Part shown: positions 1-8,779 of the stretch, one piece after another
How the letters are laid out: every line of letters starts with the position of its first letter
Position numbering within the stretch: the first letter of the stretch is position 1
From: Denitromonas ohlonensis
GTDB lineage: Bacteria; Pseudomonadota; Gammaproteobacteria; Burkholderiales; Rhodocyclaceae
Assembly: GCF_007625205.1 (NCBI RefSeq)
Contig: NZ_VMNI01000006.1
Span: 284,032 to 348,031 of the forward strand
Direction of reading: 5' to 3'
Length of the DNA: 64,000 nucleotides
The notes under the pieces: generated by a model
Told to the model about the DNA's origin: nothing
Databases searched by the model: none
Seen by the model: only the letters and a program-made list of their open reading frames with translations
Position numbers and translations under genes: made by a program

Positions 1-270
1 GTGATTCCTCCGCCGCTGGGCGATGTCTCGCGCACGCCGCTGCGCGACTTCTTTGCCGACATGGCGGCCAAGTCGCATGCCCTCGCCCCCGCCGTGCAGC
101 GTGCGCTGGCCGGCACACCCGTCTTCGACGCTACCGAAGCCACCGGCCCCCTCGCCGGTATCGACGGCGTCCACCTCAGCGCCGCCCAACATGCCATGCT
201 TGGTCAGGCGCTGGCGCCAGTCGTGCGCCGCGCCCTCGGCCTCCCCACCCCCACGGAGACACCGCAATGA
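1..270 (+). CDS. SGNH/GDSL-type hydrolase, C-terminal fragment
   Basis: This is the last 89 codons of a gene cut by the window edge. The in-frame GTG at base 1 is probably not the start, because the N-terminal nucleophile block of the family is absent. The fragment carries the family's C-terminal D-x-x-H block (DGVHLSAAQH), which supplies the Asp and His of the Ser-His-Asp triad in SGNH esterases and lipases, followed by the usual terminal helix. The stop codon overlaps the ATG of the next gene (ATGA), so the two are probably translationally coupled. The substrate cannot be told from this piece. Confidence 0.7.
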   Translation: MIPPPLGDVSRTPLRDFFADMAAKSHALAPAVQRALAGTPVFDATEATGPLAGIDGVHLSAAQHAMLGQALAPVVRRALGLPTPTETPQ

Positions 271-1259
271 TCCCCACCCGCACGCTCGGCCCCAATGGGC
301 CCACGCTATCCGCCCTCGGATTCGGCTGCATGGGCATGTCAGAGTTCTATGGCCCGAGCGACGATGTCGAATCACGGCGCGTGCTTGAGGCCGCCGTCGA
401 GGCCGGCATCCAGCTATTCGACACCGCCGACACCTACGGCCTCGGCCACAACGAGCGCCTGCTCGCCCCGCTGATCGCCGCCCACGGCGAGCGCATCTGT
501 GTAGCCACCAAGTTCGGCATCGCGCGCGAGCCGGGGCAATACGCGCGCAGCATCAACAACCAGCCCGACTACATCCGCCGCGCCTGCGACGCCTCGCGCC
601 AGCGGCTCGGCGTCGACACCATCGACCTCTACTACTGCCACCGCCGCGATCCGGCGGTGCCCATCGAGACGCTGATGGAGACCCTGGCGGCGCTGGTGGC
701 CGAAGGCAAGGTGCGAGCCATCGGCCTGTCAGAAGTGAGCGCCGACACCCTTCGCCGTGCCGCCGCCATCCACCCGGTCACCGCCGTGCAAAGCGAGTAT
801 TCACTATGGAGCCGCGAGCCCGAGCGCGACCTGCTCGACGCCTGCCACGAACTGGGCACCACGCTGGTCGCCTACAGCCCGCTCGGCCGCGGCTTTCTGA
901 CCGGCGCACTGGGCTCCACCGACGCCTTGGCGGACGACGACTTCCGTCGCCGCAGCCCGCGCTTTACCGAGGACGCCATGGCGCACAACCAACGGCTGGT
1001 CGACGCGCTCGCCGCCTTCGCTACCGTGCGCGACGCCACGCCGGCACAGATTGCGCTGGCCTGGCTGATCAACAAGCACCCGAACGTGGTGCCCATCCCC
1101 GGCACGCGCAAGATCTCGCGCTTGCACGAAAACCTGACCGGCGCCGCTTTGACGTTCAATACCGCCGAGATCGCCGAGCTCGACACGCTGTTCGACCCCG
1201 CCGCCGTGGCGGGCGAACGCTATCCGGCGGCCGGCTGGACGGGCATTGAACGCACGTAA
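267..1259 (+). CDS. Aldo/keto reductase
   Basis: A 330-residue NAD(P)H-dependent oxidoreductase of the aldo/keto reductase superfamily, normal length for a single TIM barrel. The catalytic tetrad is visible: Asp and Tyr in DTADTYGLGHNE, Lys in VATKFGI and His in YYCHRRD. The C-terminal segment with IPGTRKISRLHEN matches the cofactor-binding loop of the AKR13/YakC-like branch. These enzymes reduce aldehydes and ketones in the cytoplasm; the physiological substrate is unknown. The start overlaps the stop of the upstream hydrolase by four bases, which supports an operon. Confidence 0.93.
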   Translation: MIPTRTLGPNGPTLSALGFGCMGMSEFYGPSDDVESRRVLEAAVEAGIQLFDTADTYGLGHNERLLAPLIAAHGERICVATKFGIAREPGQYARSINNQPDYIRRACDASRQRLGVDTIDLYYCHRRDPAVPIETLMETLAALVAEGKVRAIGLSEVSADTLRRAAAIHPVTAVQSEYSLWSREPERDLLDACHELGTTLVAYSPLGRGFLTGALGSTDALADDDFRRRSPRFTEDAMAHNQRLVDALAAFATVRDATPAQIALAWLINKHPNVVPIPGTRKISRLHENLTGAALTFNTAEIAELDTLFDPAAVAGERYPAAGWTGIERT

Positions 1260-1345
1260 GGGAAGACATCGGCAACCGGTGTGCCACGAATGGGACGCTC
1301 GCCGGGCGGGCGGTTCGCCGCCCACCTTTACCGTGCGGCGCGATA

Positions 1346-1371
1346 GTGGGCAGCGAAGCTGACCACCCTAC
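1346..1371. repeat. Dispersed repeat, family A (half copy)
   Basis: These 26 bases match 37664-37689 with one mismatch. The motif ends in GCTGACCACCCTAC and is the right half of the inverted-repeat element seen in full at 37610-37689. Just to the left (about 1303-1327) lies a separate GC-rich hairpin, GGGCGG...CCGCCC, which could be a degraded left half or a terminator for the aldo/keto reductase gene. Confidence 0.65.
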
Positions 1372-1437
1372 AGAACGGCCAAATCGCCCGCCTCGAACGC
1401 GGCCAGCACCCGCCACGCTGACGTCCGAATGATTGTC

Positions 1438-1454
1438 GTAGGGCGGATAAGCGC
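1438..1454. repeat. Dispersed repeat, family B (short copy)
   Basis: GTAGGGCGGATAAGCGC shares AGGGCGGATAAGCGC exactly with 8115-8129, the left arm of the larger repeat beside acpH. Only one arm is present here. It lies in the 287-base gap before the Lrp-type regulator. Confidence 0.55.
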
Positions 1455-1546
1455 GCACGGGCGCTTGAAGTGAACCTCACTTCGGTCTAAAAGACGAATA
1501 GCCCACGTCAAACAGGAGCGCCAGGCGAAGCGCCTGCACTACCCCC

Positions 1547-1999
1547 ATGGACCGGATTGATCTGAAAATTCTCGCCGAGTTGCAGAACGACGCCCGGCTG
1601 TCGGTCGTCGAGATCTCGCGCCGCGTCGGCCTGACCAAGACGCCGTGCGCCGAGCGCATTCGCCGGCTGGAAAAGAGTGGGGTGATTCGGGGTTACCACG
1701 CCGAGCTCGACCCCGAGGCGCTGGATGTCGGCCATGTGGTGATGGTGCAGGTGTTGCTGAGCAGCACCACCGGGCATGATCTCAAGCGCTTCAACGAGGC
1801 CGCCCGGGAGATCCCGGAGATCGAGTCCTGCCACATGATCGCAGGCGATTTTGACTATCTGCTGAAGGTCCGAACCCGCGACATTGCGGCCTATCGCGAG
1901 GTGATGGGCGACAAGATCTCCGCCCTGCCCTGCGTTCGCCAGACGCACACCTATGTGGTGATGGAGATGGTCAAGGACGCGCACACGCTGCCGCTTTGA
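1547..1999 (+). CDS. Lrp/AsnC family transcriptional regulator
   Basis: A 150-residue protein with the standard Lrp/AsnC layout. The N-terminal winged helix-turn-helix covers roughly residues 1-60 (LDxxDLKIL-like start, ISRRVGLTKTPCAERIRRLE recognition region), followed by the RAM ligand-binding domain (SCHMIAGDFDYLLKV). Family members bind amino acids and switch local operons. It is convergent with putA, whose product lacks the DNA-binding domain that autoregulating PutA proteins have. A PutR-like role in activating proline catabolism is therefore plausible, but this is inference from position. Confidence 0.9.
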   Translation: MDRIDLKILAELQNDARLSVVEISRRVGLTKTPCAERIRRLEKSGVIRGYHAELDPEALDVGHVVMVQVLLSSTTGHDLKRFNEAAREIPEIESCHMIAGDFDYLLKVRTRDIAAYREVMGDKISALPCVRQTHTYVVMEMVKDAHTLPL

Positions 2000-2012
2000 C
2001 CCCTCCTCACTC

Positions 2013-2046
2013 AGCGGGCAGGCGGCGCATTCGCCGCCAGCCCGCT
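2013..2046. terminator. Bidirectional hairpin terminator between the Lrp gene and putA
   Basis: Arms AGCGGGC-A-GGCGGCG and CGCCGCC-A-GCCCGCT form a 14-bp stem with one A/A mismatch and a four-base loop (CATT). It sits between two convergent stop codons (1999 and 2050). There is no strong U-tract, so efficiency is uncertain. Confidence 0.6.
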
Positions 2047-2049
2047 GCC

Positions 2050-5000
2050 TCAGGCGCCCATCGTCATCAGGCTGGCATTACCGCCGGCCGCGGCGGTGTT
2101 AACACTCAGCGTACGCTCATGCACCAGCCGGGCCAGGTCGTACTCCGGCTCGGCGCGTACCAATGAGGTAATCGGCGCGTCGCGCTCGGCCAGGCGCTGT
2201 CGCCAGGCGTCGGCGTCGGCATCCTTGCCATCGAAAAGCACGGCATCGACACCGGCGCCGAGCCAGTCGTCCTCGACCGACACCCAGGCCGTCAGCGTCT
2301 TTGGCAGCAGCCCGAGCAGCGCCTGGGCGCTGGCATTGGCGGCGAAGACGATGCGGTTGCCGCTGGCGAGCGCCGCCAATAGCTGATGCACCCGCGCCAC
2401 CTGGTTGCTGGCCACGCCGGCCACCCGACCACGGGCGACGAAGCGCAGGCTGTTGTCCTCACCGGTGGGCCCGGGCAGATCGAGTTTGAGCCCCGACAGC
2501 CGGCGCGCCCGGTAGGCATCGGCGCGATCGCGCAGCACTTGCACATCGTCGCCTTCCAGAATGGCGCGCCCGCCGCCGTCAATCCAGTCGAGCAGCGCCT
2601 GGAAGGGCGCCGGATCGTCGATGACCGCCGCGCTCCGGCTGAGCACGGCACCCGGCGTGCGGCGCAGCAGGCGGTGCAGGTAGAGCGGCCCGCCGGCTTT
2701 CGGCCCCGTGCCGGAGCGCCCCTCGCCGCCGAAAGGCTGCACGCCCACCACCGCGCCGATCATGTTGCGGTTCACATACATATTGCCCACATGGGCGCGC
2801 TCGGCGATGCGCTCGATGCACTCGTCGATACGCGAATGCACGCCCAGCGTGAGGCCATAGCCCGAGGCGTTGATCTGCTCGACCACCTTGTCGATGTCGC
2901 GCGCCTTGAAGCGCATGACATGCAGGATGGGGCCGAACTGCTCGCGCGTCAGATCGGCCAGCGAGCCGATCTCGATCACCGTCGGCGCCACGAAGGTGCC
3001 TTTGGCGCACTCAGCGCCGAGCGGCATGCGGGTCACGCGGGCGCCTTTGGCCTGCATGTCGGCCACATGGCGCTCCAGATTGGCCTGCGCCTCGGCATCG
3101 ATCACCGGGCCGATGTCGATGCGCACATCGGCGGTGTTGCCGATCGACAACTCGCGGGTCGCGCCGGCGAGCATCTCCAGCACATGGTCGGCAATGTCGG
3201 CTTGCAGACACAGCACGCGCAGCGCCGAGCAGCGCTGGCCGGCGGAGTCGAAGCTGGAGGCGACCACGTCAGCCACCACCTGCTCGGGCAGCGCGGTGGA
3301 GTCGACGATCATCACGTTCTGACCGCCGGTTTCGGCGATCAGCGGCACATCTCCGCCACGCGCGGCCACGGTGCGATTGATGATGTTGGCCACCTCGGTG
3401 GAGCCGGTGAACATCACCCCGCGCACCCGCGCATCGCCCACCAGCGCGGCGCCCACGGTTTCGCCGGGGCCGGGCAGGAGTTGCAGCGCGGCGTCCGGCA
3501 CGCCGGCTTCGCGGAACAGGCGCACCGCGGCGGCGGCGATCAGCGGCGTCTGCTCGGCCGGTTTGGCGAGCACCGGGTTGCCGGCGGCCAGGGCCGCAGC
3601 CACCTGACCGGAGAAGATGGCCAGCGGGAAATTCCACGGGCTGATGCACAGCACCGGCCCGACCGGGCGATGGGCGCCATTGTCGAACTCGGCAGCCTGC
3701 GCGGCGTAGTAGCGGCAAAAGTCGACCGCCTCGCGCAACTCGGCCACGGCGTTGAGCCACGACTTGCCGGCTTCGCGCACGGCCAGTGCAATCAGGGCCG
3801 GGCCGTCGCGTTCCATCAGGTCGCCCGCTCGCGCGATGATGGCCGCGCGCTCGGCGGGCGCACGCATGGCCCAGGGGTCGGCCACCGCGTCGGCCGCGGC
3901 GAGCGCGACATCCACATCGGCGAGCGTCGCTTCGAGCACGGCCCCGACGGTGTCCGAATGATCGGCCGGATTCAGCACCGGGCGCGCCGCATCGGCGGAC
4001 GCGCTCGGCAAGGCGTCGGCCAGCATGGGGGCGGCCTCAAATCGCCGGCCGGCGCTCTTGGCCAGCGCCTCGGCAAGACGCGCGCGCACGCCTTCGTTCG
4101 ACAGGTCATAGCCAGCGGAATTCGTGCGCCCGGCACCATACAGCTCGGCCGGCAGAACAATTTTCGGATGTGGCGCGCCGCTCAGTCGGGCGGCCTCTTC
4201 GACCGGATCGGCGATCAGCTCTTCGATCGGCACATTCTCATCGACGATACGATTCACAAAACTGGTGTTGGCGCCATTTTCGAGCAAGCGGCGCACCAGA
4301 TAGGCGAGCAGCGTCTCGTGGCTGCCCACCGGTGCGTAGATGCGCACCAAGCGGGCAATCTCGCGGCTGCTCACGACCTGATCGTAGAGCGGCTCGCCCA
4401 TGCCGTGCAGGCACTGGAACTCGTAGCTGCCTTTGGTGTAGTCGGGCCCGGCCATGTGCATGATCGCCGCCATGGTCTGGGCGTTGTGGGTGGCAAACTG
4501 CGGGTAGATGCGCGCGCGCGCATCGAGCAGCTTCTGCGCGCAGGCGAGGTAGGACACATCGGTGAACACCTTGCGGGTGAACACCGGATAGCCGTCGAGC
4601 CCGTCAATCTGGGCGCGCTTGATCTCGGCGTCCCAGTAGGCGCCTTTCACCAGGCGCACCATCAGCCGCTGACCACTGCGTTCGGCCAGGTCGATGATGA
4701 AATCGAGCACGAACGGCGCCCGCTTCTGGTAGGCCTGAACCACAAAACCGAGTCCGGCCCAGCCGGCCAGCTCATCATCCATGGCCAGGGCTTCGAGCAG
4801 GTCGAGTGACAGCTCGAGGCGGTCAGCCTCTTCGGCGTCGATGTTCAGACCGATATCGAAGGAGCGCGCCAGCAGGCACAGCGCTTTGACCCGCGGCAGC
4901 AGTTCGGCCATGACGCGATCGGGCTGCGACCACACATAGCGCGGGTGCAGCGCCGAGAGCTTGATCGAAATGCCATTGCCGTCGACCACGCCGCGGCCCT

Positions 5001-5727
5001 TTGAATCCTTGCCGATGGCCTCGATGGCGCCGACATAGGCGTCCAAATAGCGCTGGGCGTCTTCAGCCGTCATGGCCGCCTCGCCCAGCATGTCAAAAGA
5101 GTACCGGTAACCGCGCTTCTCGGTGGCCTTGCCGCGCGTCAGCGCTTCGTCGATATCGCGACCGGTCACGAACTGCTCGCCGAGCATGCGCATGGCCAGA
5201 TCCATGCCCTTGCGGATCAGCGGTTCGCCGCCACGCTGCATCAGCCGGGTCAGCGCGGTGCCGAGGCTCTGCTCGCTGCTGGTGGCCACCAGCCGACCGG
5301 TCACCAGCAGCCCCCAGGTGGCCGCGTTGACGAACAACGAGGGACTGTTGCCGAGGTGGGCACGCCAGTCGCCGTCCGACAGCTTGTCGCGGATCAGGCG
5401 GTCAGCGGTGGCCTTGTCGGGCACACGCAGCAGCGCTTCGGCCAGACACATCAGGGCCACGCCTTCCTGGCTCGACAGCGAAAATTCCTTCATCAGCGCA
5501 TCGACGCCGCTGGAGCGACTGCGGTCGCCGCGCAGGCCGGCGACCAACCGGCCGGCCAGCGCATGGACCTTGTCTTGCAGCTCGGGCGCCAGACGCGCGG
5601 CCTCGACCAGCGGCGGCACACATTCGGGCTCGGGGCTGCGGTAGTGGGCGGTGATGCGCTCGCGCAGCGCGTTGCGCGGCGTGCTCGGCAGCGCGGCGGC
5701 CGCCGGGTTCATCGTAGCGATAGTCAT
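2050..5727 (-). CDS. putA: Bifunctional proline dehydrogenase / L-glutamate gamma-semialdehyde dehydrogenase PutA
   Basis: The 1225-residue PutA oxidises proline to P5C (FAD, electrons to quinone) and then to glutamate (NAD+). The proline dehydrogenase barrel covers roughly residues 80-480, with RLVKGAYWDAEIKRAQ and the FAD-site block FQCLHGMGEPLY. The aldehyde dehydrogenase domain follows (about 560-1010), with catalytic Cys833 in SAGQRCSALR and the IAETGGQN block. A C-terminal extension reaches residue 1225. There is no N-terminal ribbon-helix-helix, so this is the bifunctional, not the trifunctional DNA-binding, form. The gene lies directly downstream of an AGCS symporter on the same strand (gap 71 bases), which may import the substrate. 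Confidence 0.97.
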   Translation of the reverse strand: MTIATMNPAAAALPSTPRNALRERITAHYRSPEPECVPPLVEAARLAPELQDKVHALAGRLVAGLRGDRSRSSGVDALMKEFSLSSQEGVALMCLAEALLRVPDKATADRLIRDKLSDGDWRAHLGNSPSLFVNAATWGLLVTGRLVATSSEQSLGTALTRLMQRGGEPLIRKGMDLAMRMLGEQFVTGRDIDEALTRGKATEKRGYRYSFDMLGEAAMTAEDAQRYLDAYVGAIEAIGKDSKGRGVVDGNGISIKLSALHPRYVWSQPDRVMAELLPRVKALCLLARSFDIGLNIDAEEADRLELSLDLLEALAMDDELAGWAGLGFVVQAYQKRAPFVLDFIIDLAERSGQRLMVRLVKGAYWDAEIKRAQIDGLDGYPVFTRKVFTDVSYLACAQKLLDARARIYPQFATHNAQTMAAIMHMAGPDYTKGSYEFQCLHGMGEPLYDQVVSSREIARLVRIYAPVGSHETLLAYLVRRLLENGANTSFVNRIVDENVPIEELIADPVEEAARLSGAPHPKIVLPAELYGAGRTNSAGYDLSNEGVRARLAEALAKSAGRRFEAAPMLADALPSASADAARPVLNPADHSDTVGAVLEATLADVDVALAAADAVADPWAMRAPAERAAIIARAGDLMERDGPALIALAVREAGKSWLNAVAELREAVDFCRYYAAQAAEFDNGAHRPVGPVLCISPWNFPLAIFSGQVAAALAAGNPVLAKPAEQTPLIAAAAVRLFREAGVPDAALQLLPGPGETVGAALVGDARVRGVMFTGSTEVANIINRTVAARGGDVPLIAETGGQNVMIVDSTALPEQVVADVVASSFDSAGQRCSALRVLCLQADIADHVLEMLAGATRELSIGNTADVRIDIGPVIDAEAQANLERHVADMQAKGARVTRMPLGAECAKGTFVAPTVIEIGSLADLTREQFGPILHVMRFKARDIDKVVEQINASGYGLTLGVHSRIDECIERIAERAHVGNMYVNRNMIGAVVGVQPFGGEGRSGTGPKAGGPLYLHRLLRRTPGAVLSRSAAVIDDPAPFQALLDWIDGGGRAILEGDDVQVLRDRADAYRARRLSGLKLDLPGPTGEDNSLRFVARGRVAGVASNQVARVHQLLAALASGNRIVFAANASAQALLGLLPKTLTAWVSVEDDWLGAGVDAVLFDGKDADADAWRQRLAERDAPITSLVRAEPEYDLARLVHERTLSVNTAAAGGNASLMTMGA

Positions 5728-5798
5728 GGATCAGAACTCCAATCTTGCCCGGCCGGGGCGGGGTGCACCGGCCGGGAGGTATCGAAAGGCCAGTGGAT

Positions 5799-7310
5799 TC
5801 AGTGGAAACGCTTGATCTCGCCGGACGCCAGCTTGGCCTGGTATTGCGCCAGTTCGCGCTTGACCACGGGCATCAGCAGGTAGAGGCCGATCACGTTGGG
5901 GATGGCCATGGCGAAGATCATCGAGTCGGAGAAGTCGATGACCGGGCCGAGGCTCATGCTCGCGCCGATCACCACGCAGATGCAGAAGAACAGCTTGTAG
6001 ATGTTCTCGACCGTCTTGTTCTCGCCGAACAGATACGTCGTCGCCTTCAGGCCGTAGTAGGACCACGAGATCATGGTCGAGAAGGCGAACAACACCACCG
6101 CCACCGCCAGCACCACCGGGAACCACGGGAAGGCGGTCGCAAACGCGGCCGAGGTCAGCTCGACACCGGTCAGGCCGGAGTCCAGCGTACCGCTGACCAC
6201 GATCACCACGGCCGTCATGGTGCAAATCACCACGGTGTCGATGAAGGGCTCGAGCAGCGCGACGAAGCCTTCGGTCACCGGCTCCTTGGTGCGCACCGCC
6301 GAGTGGGCGATGGCCGCCGAGCCGATGCCGGCCTCGTTCGAGAACGCCGCCCGTTTGAAGCCCTGGATCAGCGCGCCGAGCACGCCGCCGGCCACCCCTT
6401 CGCCGGTAAACGCGCCGGAGACAATCTGACCAAACGCCCAACCGATCTTGTCGTAGTTGGAGATCATGATGACGATGCCGGCGCCGACATAGATGGCCGC
6501 CATGAAGGGCACGATTTTCTCGGTGACATGGGCGATCGACTTCAGACCGCCGATGATCACCATGCCCACCACCACCGCCAGCACCAGACCGATCAACCAG
6601 CCCTTGTCCGCAAAGAAGCTGGCGTCGCCGCCGGTGACGTTGGCAATTTGCTGCGCCGCCTGGTTGGCCTGGAACATGTTGCCGCCACCGATCGCGCCGC
6701 CGATGCAACACACCGAGAAGATCGCTGCCAGTGCACGCCCGAGGCCCGGCTTGCCGAGGTCGGCAAAGCCACGCGACAGGTAATACATCGGGCCGCCGGA
6801 AATGGTGCCATCGGCGTTCTCGCGCCGAAACTTCACACCCAGCGTGCATTCAGTGAACTTGGAGGCCATGCCGAGCAGGCCGGCCAGAATCATCCAGAAA
6901 GTCGCGCCGGCGCCGCCGATGGACACGGCCACCGCCACACCCGCGATATTGCCCAGCCCGACCGTTGCCGACAGCGCGGTGGTCAGAGCCTGAAAGTGCG
7001 ACACCTCGCCCGCATCGTTGGGGTCGGCATAGCGCCCACGCACCAGATCGAGCGAGTGTTTGACCCCGCGAAACTGGATAAAGCCAAAGTAGATCGAGCA
7101 CACCGCCGCCGCGGTAATCAACCAGCCGACAATCAGCGGAAACGACACGTCGCCGATCTGGACCGAGTAGAAAATGATGCTCACGATGAAGTTGGATACG
7201 GGGGCCACCGCAGCATTGATCGCCGCGTCGATGCCGCCGCCTTCTTGCGCCAGCGCGAGCGCGGGCGTCAGCGCGGCCACGATGGCGGCGCCCAGCTTGA
7301 AAATGGACAT
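5799..7310 (-). CDS. Sodium:alanine/amino-acid symporter, AGCS family
   Basis: A 503-residue inner-membrane protein with about ten hydrophobic segments and AGCS signatures ([40 protein letters not shown]). It should import a small neutral amino acid with Na+. The start at 7310 is preferred over an in-frame codon 17 residues upstream because AGGAGA lies at the right distance and the protein then begins MSIFKLGA with a hydrophobic leader. It is probably co-transcribed with putA downstream, so proline or alanine are likely substrates, though the sequence does not decide. Confidence 0.93.
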   Translation of the reverse strand: MSIFKLGAAIVAALTPALALAQEGGGIDAAINAAVAPVSNFIVSIIFYSVQIGDVSFPLIVGWLITAAAVCSIYFGFIQFRGVKHSLDLVRGRYADPNDAGEVSHFQALTTALSATVGLGNIAGVAVAVSIGGAGATFWMILAGLLGMASKFTECTLGVKFRRENADGTISGGPMYYLSRGFADLGKPGLGRALAAIFSVCCIGGAIGGGNMFQANQAAQQIANVTGGDASFFADKGWLIGLVLAVVVGMVIIGGLKSIAHVTEKIVPFMAAIYVGAGIVIMISNYDKIGWAFGQIVSGAFTGEGVAGGVLGALIQGFKRAAFSNEAGIGSAAIAHSAVRTKEPVTEGFVALLEPFIDTVVICTMTAVVIVVSGTLDSGLTGVELTSAAFATAFPWFPVVLAVAVVLFAFSTMISWSYYGLKATTYLFGENKTVENIYKLFFCICVVIGASMSLGPVIDFSDSMIFAMAIPNVIGLYLLMPVVKRELAQYQAKLASGEIKRFH

Positions 7311-7366
7311 GGATTGTCTCCTGCGTATTTTTATAATGGGGTGCGCGTCGATCGGACGCACGAGAC

Positions 7367-7798
7367 TCAGGGCACGACCGTGACCGGCACCGGCGAGGCC
7401 TGAATCAGCGAGATGCCCAGCGTGCCCATGAAGCGCGACGCCAGGTTCGAGGTGCCCTTGCGGCCGACGACAATGATCGAGTCAGGGTACTTGCCCGCGA
7501 TCTCGCACATGATCTCGGCCGGGTCGCCATAGCGCACTTCGCTGCTCACGCTCAGCCCGTCGGTGCGCAGCTTCTCGCACACCGGATCGACCACCGCTCT
7601 GGCGCGGATCACCTCTTTTTCGCGCAGCTTGTGTCGCTCGGCGATCTCTTCCATGGTCAGAAAGCTGTAGGGCGACCACTCCAGCACATGGACCACCAGC
7701 ACCGCAGCGCCCCGCCCCTTGGCCGCCCTGGAGGCAAACTCGAGCGCACGCTCGGATGGTTTGGTTCCGTCGTATCCGACGATGAATGTCTTGATCAT
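7367..7798 (-). CDS. Universal stress protein (UspA family)
   Basis: A single-domain Usp of 143 residues. It begins [11 protein letters not shown] with the conserved first strand and Asp, and ends with the ATP-binding pattern G-x2-G-x9-G-(S/T), seen as GRKG...GT. The start at 7798 has the strong ribosome site AGGAGGAG upstream; the open frame continues 21 codons further but without family similarity. It is a cytoplasmic nucleotide-binding protein of unknown specific role. It is on the same strand as the symporter and putA downstream (gap 56 bases), so it may lead that operon. Confidence 0.92.
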   Translation of the reverse strand: MIKTFIVGYDGTKPSERALEFASRAAKGRGAAVLVVHVLEWSPYSFLTMEEIAERHKLREKEVIRARAVVDPVCEKLRTDGLSVSSEVRYGDPAEIMCEIAGKYPDSIIVVGRKGTSNLASRFMGTLGISLIQASPVPVTVVP

Positions 7799-8111
7799 GG
7801 TTCGGCTCCTCCTCTTGAGTGAGTGCCGGCCCCGGTTTTTCTGAACAGGCCGACGAACCAATTATGGTTCGATAATCGCAGCCAATGGCTCCATAATCTC
7901 CATTTATAAGACCATATAGTTTTGTTTTTTTTCGAAATTCAGACGTTTAGCCTGCAATGCGTAACAAGTGCAGCGCTCATCGCCAGCCCCCGCCGCGGGG
8001 CGGCACTGAGCCCACCGCCGATCACTCGGTCGGAGACGTTCAGCCATCAGGGGCGAAAGCACCGCGGAGAACGCACAGGGCCGGGCGCCCGTCGGGCCAC
8101 ACCGCGCCAAA
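7799..8111. other. Intergenic region upstream of the universal stress gene
   Basis: No gene is supported here. The first 150 bases (7860-7960) are AT-rich compared with the rest of the window (runs such as TTTTGTTTTTTTT), which fits a promoter region for the leftward stress-protein/symporter/putA unit. No convincing -35/-10 pair could be fixed. Confidence 0.4.
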
Positions 8112-8199
8112 CGCAGGGCGGATAAGCGCAGTGCATCCACCGAACAACGCTACGACGCGGCACCGATGGCGGATGCGCCTGCGGCTTATCCGCCCTGCG
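8112..8199. repeat. Dispersed inverted repeat, family B (complete copy), overlapping the acpH stop
   Basis: Perfect 16-bp arms CGCAGGGCGGATAAGC (8112-8127) and its complement (8184-8199) enclose about 56 bases with a second, shorter inverted pair (GCATCC/GGATGC). Another partial copy lies at 1438-1454. The right arm runs into acpH: its last codons and TAA stop (8186-8188) are part of the repeat. Confidence 0.75.
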
Positions 8200-8779
8200 G
8201 CGTCTTGAAACGCCTGGCGAACGCCTGTGCGTCGGCCAGGAATGCGACCGCATCCTCGCCAAAGCCGGCGTAGTGCGTCCGCAGCGCCTCGCCGCAGCCG
8301 AGGAAGGCGTCTGGGCGTTTGAGACGGCGGGCGATACGATCGAGCGCGTAGACGATGGAGTCCACCTCGCGGTAGGAACTCAGCCAGTCGTGCTCGGCCA
8401 TGCGGGCAACCACCGGCGCGGCGCGCGCGGGCAGCCGATGGCGGTGCGCCGCGAGCAGGGCGTACTGCCGGGCGGCGTAGTCGGGCAGCGCTTCACCGGG
8501 ATGCCAGATCGGCCACTCGGCGGCCAGAAAATGATCGTAGAACATATCGACCATCACCCCGGCAAAGCGCCGGTGCGGGCCGGTCACGCGTTCGCGGGAG
8601 CGCTGGAAGGCCGGGTGGCTGTCGGCGAAGGCGTCGATCGCACGGTGTAGCGCGACGCCGCCGGCGATGTCGGCCGGCAGATCGCCGGGCAGCGCGCCTT
8701 TCACAAAGTCGCCCGCCACCGCGCCCAGCCGCGCGCCTTCGTCCGGCCCGGCCAGCCACAGGTGGGCGAGAAAATTCAC
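8186..8779 (-). CDS. acpH: ACP phosphodiesterase (DUF479 family)
   Basis: A 197-residue protein of the AcpH family, which removes 4'-phosphopantetheine from acyl carrier protein. It begins with the diagnostic NFLAHLWLAGPDEGARLGA and has VKG, LHRAIDAFADSHPAFQRSR and MVDMFYDHFLA, with the conserved His and Asp metal ligands. The start is a GTG at 8779 that overlaps the LysR stop (GTGA); the longer open frame upstream of it is LysR sequence in another frame. The last three residues (Gln-Gly-Gly) and stop are encoded by a dispersed repeat. Confidence 0.9.
   Translation of the reverse strand: MNFLAHLWLAGPDEGARLGAVAGDFVKGALPGDLPADIAGGVALHRAIDAFADSHPAFQRSRERVTGPHRRFAGVMVDMFYDHFLAAEWPIWHPGEALPDYAARQYALLAAHRHRLPARAAPVVARMAEHDWLSSYREVDSIVYALDRIARRLKRPDAFLGCGEALRTHYAGFGEDAVAFLADAQAFARRFKTPQGG

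Noticed and set aside
1303..1327. GC-rich hairpin after the aldo/keto reductase gene as a terminator
   Set aside because: The stem is short, no T-tract follows, and it may instead be a degraded repeat arm; mentioned only with the family A repeat.
2386..4809. 807-codon open frame on the + strand opposite putA
   Set aside because: It lies wholly antisense to a clear PutA, has His/Arg/Gly-rich low-complexity sequence typical of GC-rich shadow frames, and no ribosome site or family motif.
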